A program made the translations under genes and the position numbers. Positions 8,565-17,469 of a DNA stretch of 63,419 bases are shown one piece after another. Source of the DNA: Bacteroidota bacterium (GTDB lineage: Bacteria > Bacteroidota > Bacteroidia > Chitinophagales > Chitinophagaceae); assembly GCA_947456625.1 (NCBI GenBank), contig CANGQJ010000013.1, positions 1 to 63,419 on the forward strand, in the 5' to 3' direction. Positions within the stretch are counted from its first letter, which is position 1; each line of letters opens with the position of its first letter. The notes under the pieces are model-generated. The model made no database searches and had not been told where the DNA came from. It saw only the letters and a list, made by a program, of their open reading frames with translations.

Positions 8565-11500
8565 ATGGATCATAACCCTCAAATATTTCAGTCCCCCAAT
8601 AAGAGCAGATGGCAAAGAACCAAATGGGCGCTTCGTTCCATTTTGTTTTTGTTGCCTATACTTACTTTAATTGTATTTGTAGGTATTCGTCAAATGAATA
8701 AAAATCAGCCCGATATTCCACTAGAGGGAGGTGCAATTAAAAAAGTTTTAACTGATACTTCAGATAACTATAGGGCCAGCAAATTAGAGCGAGAATATAA
8801 AGGCTTTAAAAAAGCAATAGGTAACAAATGGGCAAAAGGTCAGGGTTGTGGACAAATGGCCAACAAGCCTTTAAACTTATCCAATTCAAATTATTTTAGT
8901 GATAGTTTGGGAATTAGAGCTGCCTTTTATGTTAATTGGGACGCGGCTCAGTCCTTTAGTTCACTACAAAGAAATGTAAAGCATTTAAATTTAATTTTAC
9001 CAGAGTGGCTTTTTATTGATCCATCCTCCGACACATTATACAATACCATTGAGCCCAAAGCTTTAAAAATAATGCAGGATGCAGGGGTGAAAATTATGCC
9101 ACTGCTTACCAATAACTACAAAACTTTATTTAGAGGAGAAACTGTTAAGCGTATCATTAATAATCCGGTAAAAAAGCAAAGACTTATTAATGACATTATT
9201 AATACCTTAAAAAAATACAATTTTATTGGTGTTAATATTGACTTTGAAGAACTCATGCTTGAATCAGATGCACCACTTATTGCATTTCAAAAAACATTAT
9301 TTGAACAAATGCATGCTAATAATTTATTAGTGTCTCAGGATGTAATTCCTTTTAATGACGACTATAATTATTCGGCACTTAGCAAATACAATGACTATTT
9401 AATTTTAATGGCTTATGATCAACACAGCGGCGACTCTAAGCCTGGTCCCAATAGTTCTCAAAAATGGATTGAGGCTGCTGTGCTGGATGCTGCTCAAAAA
9501 ATGCCAGCCAATAAAATAATATTGGCCATACCTGCTTTTGGACATGATTGGCAATTAAATAAAAAAGGCAAAGTAATTAAGCAATTAGATGTGACTTATC
9601 AACAAGCCATTGCCAATGCAAAAAATAGTGAAGCTGTAATTGATTTTGACAATGATACTTATAATTTGGATTACAAATATTACGACAGTGAAGATTTTTT
9701 ACACCAGGTTTATTTTGTGGACGCAGCCACAAATTTTAATTCTCTTCGTTTTGCTACCGAAGTAAATTTAGCTGGAACCGCTTTGTGGCGTTTGGGAGGA
9801 GAGGATGTAAGGTTGTGGTCATTTTATGATAAGCCAATGACCAAGGCAGCGCTTAAGACATTTGATTTTTTAGAATTCAATAAAATTAAAGCAGGAAGTG
9901 CTCCTGATTTTGTTGGTGAAGGGGAGGTCCTTGATATTATTGCATCCCCTAAGGATGGGTATATTCACAGTGAAGTGGATACAACTAGTATGCTTATTAG
10001 TGAAGAAAGTTATGAAAAATTGCCTTCTACTTATGTGATACGCAGGTTTGGTGCAACGCCTAAGAAAAAGTTAGTACTTACTTTTGACGACGGCCCCGAT
10101 CCATTATATACCAGACAAATATTAGACACTTTAGCATTTTATCATGTGCCTGCAACATTTTTTGTTGTGGGTTACCAAGCCGAAAATAACATTCCTTTAA
10201 TCAAACGTATTTTTAAAGAAGGACACGAAATAGGCAACCATACTTTTACGCATCCAGATATGAGTGAAGTAAGTAAGCAAAGAGCTTCCTTAGAAATGGA
10301 TGCAACCAGATTATTAATTGAGTGTATTACTGGGCATAGTACTATTTTATTTAGAGCACCTTTTAATGCCGATAGTGAGCCAGGTAAATACGAGGAATTG
10401 GCACCTATTGCATTGAGTCGTCAAAAAAATTATATAACTGTTGGGGAAAGTATTGATCCTGAGGATTGGCAAATTCCAATTAATGAATACCGAAACGATA
10501 CTATATTTAATAGAATTGTAAAAATTTATCAAAGTAAAATAAACACGGGTAATCCAGAGGATACCTCTATTGCTGGTAGTATTATTTTATTACATGATGC
10601 GGGAGGTAATAGAGAAAATACAGTAAATGCAACAGGGCAAATAATAAGGTATTTTAGAGCTCAAGGTTATAGTTTTACAACTGTTGCCGATTTGTTGGGT
10701 AAAAAGCCCGAGGAGCTTATGCCAACAATTCCAAAGGGCAAGGAGTATTATTGGTTACAAATAAATTACATTTTAGCCGAAGCAGCTTATTTAGGAGGAA
10801 ACTTTTTCTTTGCCATTTTTATGATTTTCTTAATTCTAAGTACAATTAGAATTGTAATCATAGGTATTATGGCCATATTAGAAAAAAGAAAAAAGCAAAA
10901 GCTTAATGAAATTGAGAATACTTTATATAAACCATTTGTTTCAATTATTGTACCAGCTTATAACGAAGAAGTTAATGCGGTTTCGTCTATCAATAATTTA
11001 TTAAAATGTGATTATCCGGATTTTGAAATCATTTTTGTAGATGACGGCAGTAAGGATAAAACTTATGAAATTGTAAAATCCGCATTTGAACAAAATGTTT
11101 TTGTAAAAGTGTATACCAAGCAAAATGGAGGTAAAGCTTCTGCATTACAATATGGGATTAGTCAATCTCATGCCGACTATGTTATTTGCATTGATGCGGA
11201 TACCAAATTAGCAAGTGATGCGGTGTCTAAATTAATGCGCAATTTCTTAAATCCAATTTATAATAAAGGACAGGAAGTGGGTGCGGTTGCTGGTTCTGTG
11301 ATTGTAGGCAATGAAGTAAACTTATTAACCAAGTGGCAAAGTATTGAATACATTACAAGTCAAAATTTTGATCGTAAAGGATTTGCATATTTTAACGCTA
11401 TAACTGTTATTCCTGGAGCCATTGGGGCATTTAAAAAGGATGCCTTAATTCAAGCAGGTGGTTTCACAACCGACACTTTAGCTGAGGATTGCGACATTAC

Positions 11501-12029
11501 ATTAAGAATTATTAAAGCAGGATATATTGTTGCCAATGAGCCAAAGGCGTATGCTTATACCGAAGTCCCTGAACAATTAAAACAGTTTTTAAAACAACGT
11601 GTACGTTGGAGCTTTGGAGTAATGCAAACTTTTTGGAAACACAAGGAGCTTATGTTTAGTAATAGAAATAAACCATTGGGGTGGGTTGCGCTACCTGACA
11701 TGTTATTGTTTAAATATATTATTCCATTCTTTTCACCCATTGCAGATTTTTTAATGCTTATAGCTTTACTTACAGGAAATGGTGATAAAATAGCTTTTTA
11801 CTTTTTAATATATGTAATTGTAGACGCATTAATTGCATCAGTTGCATTTGCATTTGAAAAAGAAAATCCTGCAAAACTTGTTTGGTTAATCCCTCAGCGA
11901 TTAATTTATAGGTGGTTAATGATGTATGTGTTTTTTAAAGCCATAAAGCGCGCTATAAAAGGAGAGCTTCAAGAATGGGGGGTGTTAAAACGAACTGGTA
12001 ACGTAAAAGATATTTTAGACCGAGATTAG
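8565..12029 (+). CDS. Trimodular exopolysaccharide enzyme: GH18 - NodB deacetylase - processive GT2
   Basis: 1154 residues with three catalytic modules. A membrane anchor (about 25-45) is followed by a GH18 domain (about 115-430) with GVNIDFEEL near 220, a YaaH-like variant of DxxDxDxE keeping the catalytic Glu. Next is a NodB/CE4 domain (about 500-700) with all motifs: TFDDGPD near 506, NHTFTHPD, LFRAPF and ILLHDAGG. After a membrane segment (about 740-775) comes a GT2 domain (about 785-1030) with VSIIVPAYNEE, VDDGS, DAD, AEDCD and QRVRW, the set of processive synthases such as PgaC/BcsA, then C-terminal membrane helices. It resembles PgaB and PgaC functions in one chain. Predicted job: polymerise a beta-linked GlcNAc-type glycan inside and deacetylate or cut it outside. 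The product is inferred. Confidence 0.88.
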   Translation: MDHNPQIFQSPNKSRWQRTKWALRSILFLLPILTLIVFVGIRQMNKNQPDIPLEGGAIKKVLTDTSDNYRASKLEREYKGFKKAIGNKWAKGQGCGQMANKPLNLSNSNYFSDSLGIRAAFYVNWDAAQSFSSLQRNVKHLNLILPEWLFIDPSSDTLYNTIEPKALKIMQDAGVKIMPLLTNNYKTLFRGETVKRIINNPVKKQRLINDIINTLKKYNFIGVNIDFEELMLESDAPLIAFQKTLFEQMHANNLLVSQDVIPFNDDYNYSALSKYNDYLILMAYDQHSGDSKPGPNSSQKWIEAAVLDAAQKMPANKIILAIPAFGHDWQLNKKGKVIKQLDVTYQQAIANAKNSEAVIDFDNDTYNLDYKYYDSEDFLHQVYFVDAATNFNSLRFATEVNLAGTALWRLGGEDVRLWSFYDKPMTKAALKTFDFLEFNKIKAGSAPDFVGEGEVLDIIASPKDGYIHSEVDTTSMLISEESYEKLPSTYVIRRFGATPKKKLVLTFDDGPDPLYTRQILDTLAFYHVPATFFVVGYQAENNIPLIKRIFKEGHEIGNHTFTHPDMSEVSKQRASLEMDATRLLIECITGHSTILFRAPFNADSEPGKYEELAPIALSRQKNYITVGESIDPEDWQIPINEYRNDTIFNRIVKIYQSKINTGNPEDTSIAGSIILLHDAGGNRENTVNATGQIIRYFRAQGYSFTTVADLLGKKPEELMPTIPKGKEYYWLQINYILAEAAYLGGNFFFAIFMIFLILSTIRIVIIGIMAILEKRKKQKLNEIENTLYKPFVSIIVPAYNEEVNAVSSINNLLKCDYPDFEIIFVDDGSKDKTYEIVKSAFEQNVFVKVYTKQNGGKASALQYGISQSHADYVICIDADTKLASDAVSKLMRNFLNPIYNKGQEVGAVAGSVIVGNEVNLLTKWQSIEYITSQNFDRKGFAYFNAITVIPGAIGAFKKDALIQAGGFTTDTLAEDCDITLRIIKAGYIVANEPKAYAYTEVPEQLKQFLKQRVRWSFGVMQTFWKHKELMFSNRNKPLGWVALPDMLLFKYIIPFFSPIADFLMLIALLTGNGDKIAFYFLIYVIVDALIASVAFAFEKENPAKLVWLIPQRLIYRWLMMYVFFKAIKRAIKGELQEWGVLKRTGNVKDILDRD

Positions 12030-12101
12030 CTTATTACTAGTTTTTTACATAATTCAATTTTTCTTGAATACCTTAGATTATTAATTTAAGCAAGTTGAAT
12101 T

Positions 12102-12716
12102 ATGGAAAACGAAAGCATTTTAATAGATATATCTTCGGTATTAGGACTTATAGCTACCGTAGTTTTAACTATAAATATGTTACTTGGTATTTTATTAAGT
12201 AGCTTTTTAAATAGTCCTTTTTTAAAACAAAAGCAGTTTAAAAAATTAACACCCAATACTATTAATAACATACATAATTACACAGCCTACATTGCTTTGT
12301 TATTCGTATTTGCACATGTTATTTTAATTCCACTTGGTAATAGTTCAAATTTTACTTACAAGGATTTAATATTTCCATTAAATGCACCACATCAACCCAC
12401 CATTGTTTTATTTGGATTTTTGGCTTTTTTGGCTTTAATAACAGTAATTATTTCTACTCAAAAACTGGTTAAAAGGGCATTAGGTTATAGCCTTTGGAAA
12501 TGGATTCATATGATTTCATATGGCACCTGTCTTTTATTTATAATACATGGGTTATTAATGGATCCAGAGCTTAAAGATAGGCCCACCGACTGGATAGACG
12601 GTGAAAAGTTACTGGTTGAGCTTTGTGTAATAGTACTCCTAATAGCTACTTATTTTAGATATAAACATTATATTTATGAACATAAAAAAAATAATGCTTC
12701 GCCTTATGAAAAGTAA
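12102..12716 (+). CDS. Ferric-reductase-like / MsrQ-like haem membrane protein
   Basis: 204 residues with about five to six transmembrane helices. Histidines sit where b-type haem ligands occur in the ferric-reductase transmembrane family: NIHNYTAY and FAHVIL in the second helix pair, WIHMISY and LFIIHGLL in the next. There is no FAD/NAD domain, so a separate electron donor is needed, as in MsrQ, which feeds periplasmic MsrP. No MsrP-like gene is in view. Its stop codon lies inside the beginning of the next gene, so translation may be coupled. The start is the first ATG of the frame. The role in electron transfer across the inner membrane is inferred. Confidence 0.65.
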   Translation: MENESILIDISSVLGLIATVVLTINMLLGILLSSFLNSPFLKQKQFKKLTPNTINNIHNYTAYIALLFVFAHVILIPLGNSSNFTYKDLIFPLNAPHQPTIVLFGFLAFLALITVIISTQKLVKRALGYSLWKWIHMISYGTCLLFIIHGLLMDPELKDRPTDWIDGEKLLVELCVIVLLIATYFRYKHYIYEHKKNNASPYEK

Positions 12717-15700
12717 AATTATTTTAATACCCCTGTTGCTTTTAACAGTAGGGTTATTTGCACAGAAAAAAAGTGCTAAAACAAATGTTACTACAAAGGA
12801 AATGAATTATGATTCTTTACTTTATGCTAAAGTAACTTATCGTGAAGTGGGACCATTTAGAGGGGGACGTAGTTCCGCTGTTGCAGGTAGTTATAAAAAC
12901 AAAAACACTTTTTATTTTGGCGCAGCCAATGGAGGTGTATGGAAAACTATAGACGGTGGGAGTAATTGGAAAAACATAACAGATAAATATTTTGGTGGAA
13001 GTGTTGGTGCAGTAACTATTGCACCAAGCGACGAAAGTATTTTGTATGTTGGCGAAGGAGAGCAAACCATGAGAGGTAATGTTACCGAGGGTATTGGTGG
13101 TATGTGGCGTAGTAACGACGGAGGTCGTACTTGGTCAAATATTGGCTTAAAAGACACTAGGCATATTGTAAAAATAATTGTACATCCAACAAATCCAAAT
13201 ATTGTTTGGGTTGCTGCTATGGGACATTTGTTTGGACCTAACGAGGACCGTGGTATTTTTAAAACTATGGATGGTGGAAAAACTTGGAAAAAGGTTTTGT
13301 ATGTAAACGAACAAACTGGTTGTTCCGATATTATCATGGAACCAGGTAATCCAAGTACCATGTATGCTGGAACATGGCATGTGATAAGAACTGCTTATAG
13401 TATGGAAAGTGGAGGAGAAGGCAGTGCACTTTGGAAAAGTACCGATGGTGGTGAAACTTGGACTAATATTTCCAATAAAAAAGGATTGCCAAAAGGCATA
13501 TGGGGTGTGGTTACCGTAACGGTGGCACCAAGTAATACCGATAAATTATATGCTGTAATTGAAAATGCAAAGGGAGGCTTATTTGTTAGTACCGATGCTG
13601 GAGAAACATGGGAATTACAGTCTAGTGATAATAATATTCGTCAAAGAGCATGGTATTATTCAAGGGTTTTTGTAGATCCTAAAAATGAAAATACTGTTTA
13701 CTGTCCAAACGTAAATTTTATGCGTAGTAAGGATGGTGGTAAAACATTTCAAGCAGTAAATTCAACACCACATGGGGATCATCATGATTTATGGATAGAT
13801 CCAGAAGATCCAAGCAGAATGATTGTTGCGGATGATGGTGGTGCACAAGTAAGTTTTGATGCTGCTGCTAATTTTAGTAGCTACTTTAACCAACCAACGG
13901 CACAATTTTATAGAGTGTCAACTGATAATTCATTCCCTTATAGAATATTAGGTGCTCAACAAGACAACTCAACAGTAAGAATTAAAAGCAGATCTTATGG
14001 GGCTGCAATTACACAGGACGATTGGCAACAAACTGCAGGAGCGGAAAGTGGTTATGTAATTGCACATCCAAGTAATCCAGATATTGTTTATGGTGGAAAC
14101 TATGGTGGATTCTTATCTCGTCTTGATCATAAAACAGGAGAGAATCGTGCTATAAATGTGTGGCCTGATAATCCAATGGGCGCTGGGGCCGATGTTCAAA
14201 AATTTCGTTTTCAATGGAACTTCCCAATTTTAATTTCACCATTTAATCCAAATCGTTTATATGCTTGTGGTAATCATTTATTTGTTAGTGAAAATGATGG
14301 TCAGTCTTGGGATATGATTAGTCCGGACTTAACCACCAACGATAAATCCAAACAAGCTTCTAGTGGTGGACCAATCACTAAGGACAATACTTCGGTGGAA
14401 TATTATTGTACCATATTTACAGCTACCGAATCTTCCATAGAAAAGGATTTATTATGGACAGGTAGTGATGATGGTTTAGTAAATGTAAGTAAGGATGGAG
14501 GTAAAACATGGACCAATGTAACTCCAAAAGATTGTCCAAAATGGATGATGTGGAACGCAATTGAGACCGATCCTTTTGTAAAAGGAAAAGCGTTTATAGT
14601 GGGAACTAGGTATAAGTTAGATGACTACACACCTTATATTTATAAAACCGAAGACTATGGTAAAACATGGACTTTAATTACAAGTGGTATTCAAAAGGAG
14701 CATTTTGCTAGAGTAGTAAGAGCTGACAAAAAACGTCCTGGTTTATTGTATGCAGGAACAGAATATGGCATGTATATTAGTTATGATAATGGTGCAAATT
14801 GGAGTAAGTTCCAATTGAATTTACCTATTGTACAAATTGCAGATTTAACCATTAAAGAAAACGATTTAATTGTTGCTACCCATGGAAGAGCATTTTGGGT
14901 AATTGATGATTTAACTCCTGTGCAAGAATTTAATAAAACCATTGTTGATAAGAAACTACATGTTTATTCTGTGAATGATAGCTACCGTATGGAAAGTGCA
15001 GGTGGTCGCAGACGTCGTCGTGGCGGTGCTATTGCTAATGCTGGTGTAAATCCTCCAAATGGCGTGGTTATTAATTATTGGTTAAAGGATGCAACCGATT
15101 CTTCTAGTGTTTCTATTTCTATTTATGATAAAAACAATAGTTTAATTAAATCATTTACAAAGGATGCTAAGGACGAAGCTAATAAACTTGAATTCAATAA
15201 TGGAATGAATCAGTTTGTTTGGGATATGATGTATCCTGCTGCAGAAAAACTGGATGGTTTAATTTTATGGAATGGCAATGTAGATGGTCCTAAAGTGGCT
15301 CCAGGAAAATACACAGCTAAAATTAAATACGAAAAGGATTCTGTAAATTTTTCTTTTGTAATTAAAGGGGATCCTAATTATGCCATGACCGAAAAGGATT
15401 ATGATGATCAAGTAGGGATGTTATTAAAAATTAGAGACAAGTTTAGTGAAGTACAATTGGCAATTAAAAACATAAGGGCAGTAAGAACTCAAATAAATGA
15501 TTTTACATCTCGCATTAATTTAAAAAGCAATGCTGAAATTAAAAAAGCAGCCGATAGTATTACAAAGCAAATTACTACTATAGAGGAAGCATTGTATCAA
15601 ACTAAATCTAAGAGCGGGCAAGATGTATTAAACTTCCCAATTCGCTTAAACGATAAAATAAGTGGTTTGTACGGGGTAGCTTCTAGTGGGTATAATCCTC

Positions 15701-15867
15701 CTTCCAAGCAAGTCATTGAAACATTTGCAGAATTGTCGGCTCAGGCAGACAAACAATTAAATATGCTTAAAAAAGTAATGAATGAGGACTTATTAGCATT
15801 TAACAAGCTAATTCATGAAAAACAAGTACCTGTAATTGGTATAAAAGCTGGCAAATTGGATAATTAA
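12706..15867 (+). CDS. Secreted Asp-box (BNR/VPS10-like) beta-propeller protein, 1
   Basis: From the ATG at 12706 (1053 residues) it begins with a good Sec signal, MKSKIILIPLLLLTVGLFAQ. ATGs at 12676 and 12694 are in frame and would add 10 or 4 residues; the gene overlaps the upstream stop in every case. Residues about 40-740 hold repeated Asp-boxes of the SxDxGxTW type (SNDGGRTW, TMDGGKTW, STDGGETW, SKDGGKTF), as in sortilin/VPS10 and sialidase-like propellers. Near residue 765 is a basic patch GGRRRRRGG, and the C-terminal 250 residues have VWDMMYP and a helical tail. Secreted or surface-bound. Proteins like this are often named glycosyl hydrolase, but no catalytic residues could be assigned. 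A paralogue lies at 17470. Confidence 0.85.
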   Translation: MKSKIILIPLLLLTVGLFAQKKSAKTNVTTKEMNYDSLLYAKVTYREVGPFRGGRSSAVAGSYKNKNTFYFGAANGGVWKTIDGGSNWKNITDKYFGGSVGAVTIAPSDESILYVGEGEQTMRGNVTEGIGGMWRSNDGGRTWSNIGLKDTRHIVKIIVHPTNPNIVWVAAMGHLFGPNEDRGIFKTMDGGKTWKKVLYVNEQTGCSDIIMEPGNPSTMYAGTWHVIRTAYSMESGGEGSALWKSTDGGETWTNISNKKGLPKGIWGVVTVTVAPSNTDKLYAVIENAKGGLFVSTDAGETWELQSSDNNIRQRAWYYSRVFVDPKNENTVYCPNVNFMRSKDGGKTFQAVNSTPHGDHHDLWIDPEDPSRMIVADDGGAQVSFDAAANFSSYFNQPTAQFYRVSTDNSFPYRILGAQQDNSTVRIKSRSYGAAITQDDWQQTAGAESGYVIAHPSNPDIVYGGNYGGFLSRLDHKTGENRAINVWPDNPMGAGADVQKFRFQWNFPILISPFNPNRLYACGNHLFVSENDGQSWDMISPDLTTNDKSKQASSGGPITKDNTSVEYYCTIFTATESSIEKDLLWTGSDDGLVNVSKDGGKTWTNVTPKDCPKWMMWNAIETDPFVKGKAFIVGTRYKLDDYTPYIYKTEDYGKTWTLITSGIQKEHFARVVRADKKRPGLLYAGTEYGMYISYDNGANWSKFQLNLPIVQIADLTIKENDLIVATHGRAFWVIDDLTPVQEFNKTIVDKKLHVYSVNDSYRMESAGGRRRRRGGAIANAGVNPPNGVVINYWLKDATDSSSVSISIYDKNNSLIKSFTKDAKDEANKLEFNNGMNQFVWDMMYPAAEKLDGLILWNGNVDGPKVAPGKYTAKIKYEKDSVNFSFVIKGDPNYAMTEKDYDDQVGMLLKIRDKFSEVQLAIKNIRAVRTQINDFTSRINLKSNAEIKKAADSITKQITTIEEALYQTKSKSGQDVLNFPIRLNDKISGLYGVASSGYNPPSKQVIETFAELSAQADKQLNMLKKVMNEDLLAFNKLIHEKQVPVIGIKAGKLDN

Positions 15868-15885
15868 TAGAATTGATACTTAATA

Positions 15886-15919
15886 TTAGTAAGGCCTCTA
15901 GCAATAGGGGCCTTACTAA
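15886..15919 (+). terminator. Hairpin after the first Asp-box gene
   Basis: TTAGTAAGGCC at 15886-15896 pairs perfectly with GGCCTTACTAA at 15909-15919; four further inner pairs leave a GCAA loop. No T-run follows, so it may be a weak terminator or 3' stabiliser. Confidence 0.55.
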
Positions 15920-16035
15920 TTAATGGAATAACTGAGACTAATGTGTTATGAATACACATTATAAATAGTTTAATATAGAAATAATACTAATGTAAAATAA
16001 ACTTCTTATATTAATGTTCTCAAAAATCCACGCAT

Positions 16036-16797
16036 ATGAAAAAAATTATTTTATCCATTGTAATTCTAATTACTGTAATGTCTGTAAATGCACAACAGTC
16101 TTATCTGAAACTTGAGTTTATGAAAGTGCTTCCGGGTCAAGATTATGAAAAGTTGGAACAATCTTGGATTAATTACCACAAAGAGTTAATGAAAGCAGGC
16201 ATTATTGATATGCACCGAATTTGGAAAGTACTTCCAGGTAATAATGTAGACTATGATTATATTGTATCTACTTCATTTAATAATTATGCCGATGCATTAG
16301 GAATAGGCAAAAGCATTTCAATTGATGATTTTAAAGCCAAATACCCCGAGGATTATAAAGTAATGGCATCTACTACTTCTTCTACTAGAACTATGGTAAG
16401 GCAAATGATTTTTAATGTTGATTTTGGATTAAGTAATCCCGAAAGTGCTGTTGTACCCGGTAAAAGCGTATTAAATTTAATTTTTGTCAAGTCAAAAAAT
16501 AGTAAATATGAAAATGCTGAAATTAAGTTTAGCAAAAAATGGCACCAATATTTAATTGACAAAAAACAAAAAGATGGGTTTTACATTTCTAATGTAGTTG
16601 GAAGCAATGGTATAGATGTTGAGTATTCGCATATTCTTTCTCATATTTATAAAAATATTGATCAAATGACAATGAGTTCAAAAGGTGCTGATATCAAATT
16701 TACAGCAGCCGAGCAAGCGGAACTAGATGCTTTAGTAACTTATCGAGATTTAAAAAAATCTTTATTGTTATTAAATGTTATGAATCTTGAAAAATAA
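16036..16797 (+). CDS. Secreted protein with two similar halves (dimeric alpha/beta-barrel-like), function unknown
   Basis: 253 residues starting with a Sec signal (MKKIILSIVILITVMSVNAQ). The mature part appears to be an internal duplication. The first half reads YLKLEFMKVLPGQDYEKLE, then WINYHKELMKAGIIDMHRIW; the second reads VLNLIFVKSKNSKYENAE, then WHQYLIDKKQKDGFYIS. Each is a strand, a helix containing W-x-x-[YH], and a strand, ending in a Y[DS]-[YH]-I strand. That pattern suits a pair of ferredoxin-like ABM or dimeric alpha/beta-barrel modules. I do not recognise the family. It lies between two paralogous Asp-box proteins on the same strand, which suggests a shared process outside the cytoplasmic membrane. 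Confidence 0.8.
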   Translation: MKKIILSIVILITVMSVNAQQSYLKLEFMKVLPGQDYEKLEQSWINYHKELMKAGIIDMHRIWKVLPGNNVDYDYIVSTSFNNYADALGIGKSISIDDFKAKYPEDYKVMASTTSSTRTMVRQMIFNVDFGLSNPESAVVPGKSVLNLIFVKSKNSKYENAEIKFSKKWHQYLIDKKQKDGFYISNVVGSNGIDVEYSHILSHIYKNIDQMTMSSKGADIKFTAAEQAELDALVTYRDLKKSLLLLNVMNLEK

Positions 16798-16831
16798 TTA
16801 AACAATTTATTAATTTAAAAAACCAAACCAA

Positions 16832-17338
16832 ATGAAAAAAACAATCCTAGTAGCAATGATTGCTACTACTTTATTTGCTTGTTCATCAACAACTGAGAAA
16901 AAAGAAACATCCGAAGCAACTACGGCATCAACTTCTAGTTGTGTTAAAGAAGGTCCAGAAGTGGACATGATTAAAGAAGTGATTACTGCATATAGCGCTG
17001 GCGATTGGACTAAATTAGGCACTTATTTTAGTGACTCTGCAAAATCTTCACATAACAACGATACTGCTGCTATTTCAATGAAAGACAGAATTGAGTTGTT
17101 TAAAAAACAAAGAGCCAATATTGATGGTGCAGTAGATCCTGGAACACCAAATATTGAAGTGGCAACTGTTGAGACTAAGAGTGACTCTAAGTATGCTGGG
17201 TATAAGTGGGGGCACGCTTGGATTACATTTAAAAGTAAACCAAAGGGTGGGGTATTAAAGTCCTCTTTAACATTTGTTTCCTTTGCTATTAAAGATGGTA
17301 AAATTCAATTTGAGCAAGTTATTTATGATACTAAATAA
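16832..17338 (+). CDS. NTF2/SnoaL-like lipoprotein
   Basis: 168 residues. The signal MKKTILVAMIATTLFACSS has a lipobox ending at Cys17, followed by a Ser/Thr/Glu linker typical of surface-exposed Bacteroidota lipoproteins. Residues about 45-165 fit the SnoaL-like NTF2 fold: a helix MIKEVITAYSAGDWTKLGTYF then alternating strands ending FEQVIYD. Proteins of this kind are either small hydrolases/isomerases or ligand-binding proteins, and no catalytic pair can be assigned. It begins 34 bases after the duplicated secreted protein and is followed by a strong terminator, so these two genes may form one unit. Confidence 0.8.
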   Translation: MKKTILVAMIATTLFACSSTTEKKETSEATTASTSSCVKEGPEVDMIKEVITAYSAGDWTKLGTYFSDSAKSSHNNDTAAISMKDRIELFKKQRANIDGAVDPGTPNIEVATVETKSDSKYAGYKWGHAWITFKSKPKGGVLKSSLTFVSFAIKDGKIQFEQVIYDTK

Positions 17339-17372
17339 AAATTAGTTCAGATTTTAAGTTTGAAAAATACGG

Positions 17373-17408
17373 AAAAAGAGGCCCTTATTGCTAAGGGCCT
17401 CTTTTTTT
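17373..17408 (+). terminator. Rho-independent terminator
   Basis: GAGGCCCTTA (17378-17387) and TAAGGGCCTC (17392-17401) form a perfect 10-bp stem with a TTGC loop, preceded by an A-run and followed by seven T. It closes the unit ending with the NTF2-like lipoprotein. Confidence 0.92.
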
Positions 17409-17469
17409 ATTCTTGGGATTAAGTATTATATTTATAGTAGTTACTTTTAGAATTTATTAAACCATACAT

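Noticed and set aside
12912..13361. 149-codon open frame antisense to the first Asp-box gene
   Set aside because: No signal, motif or promoter; it is explained by repeated Gly/Trp/Thr codons of the Asp-box repeats on the other strand.
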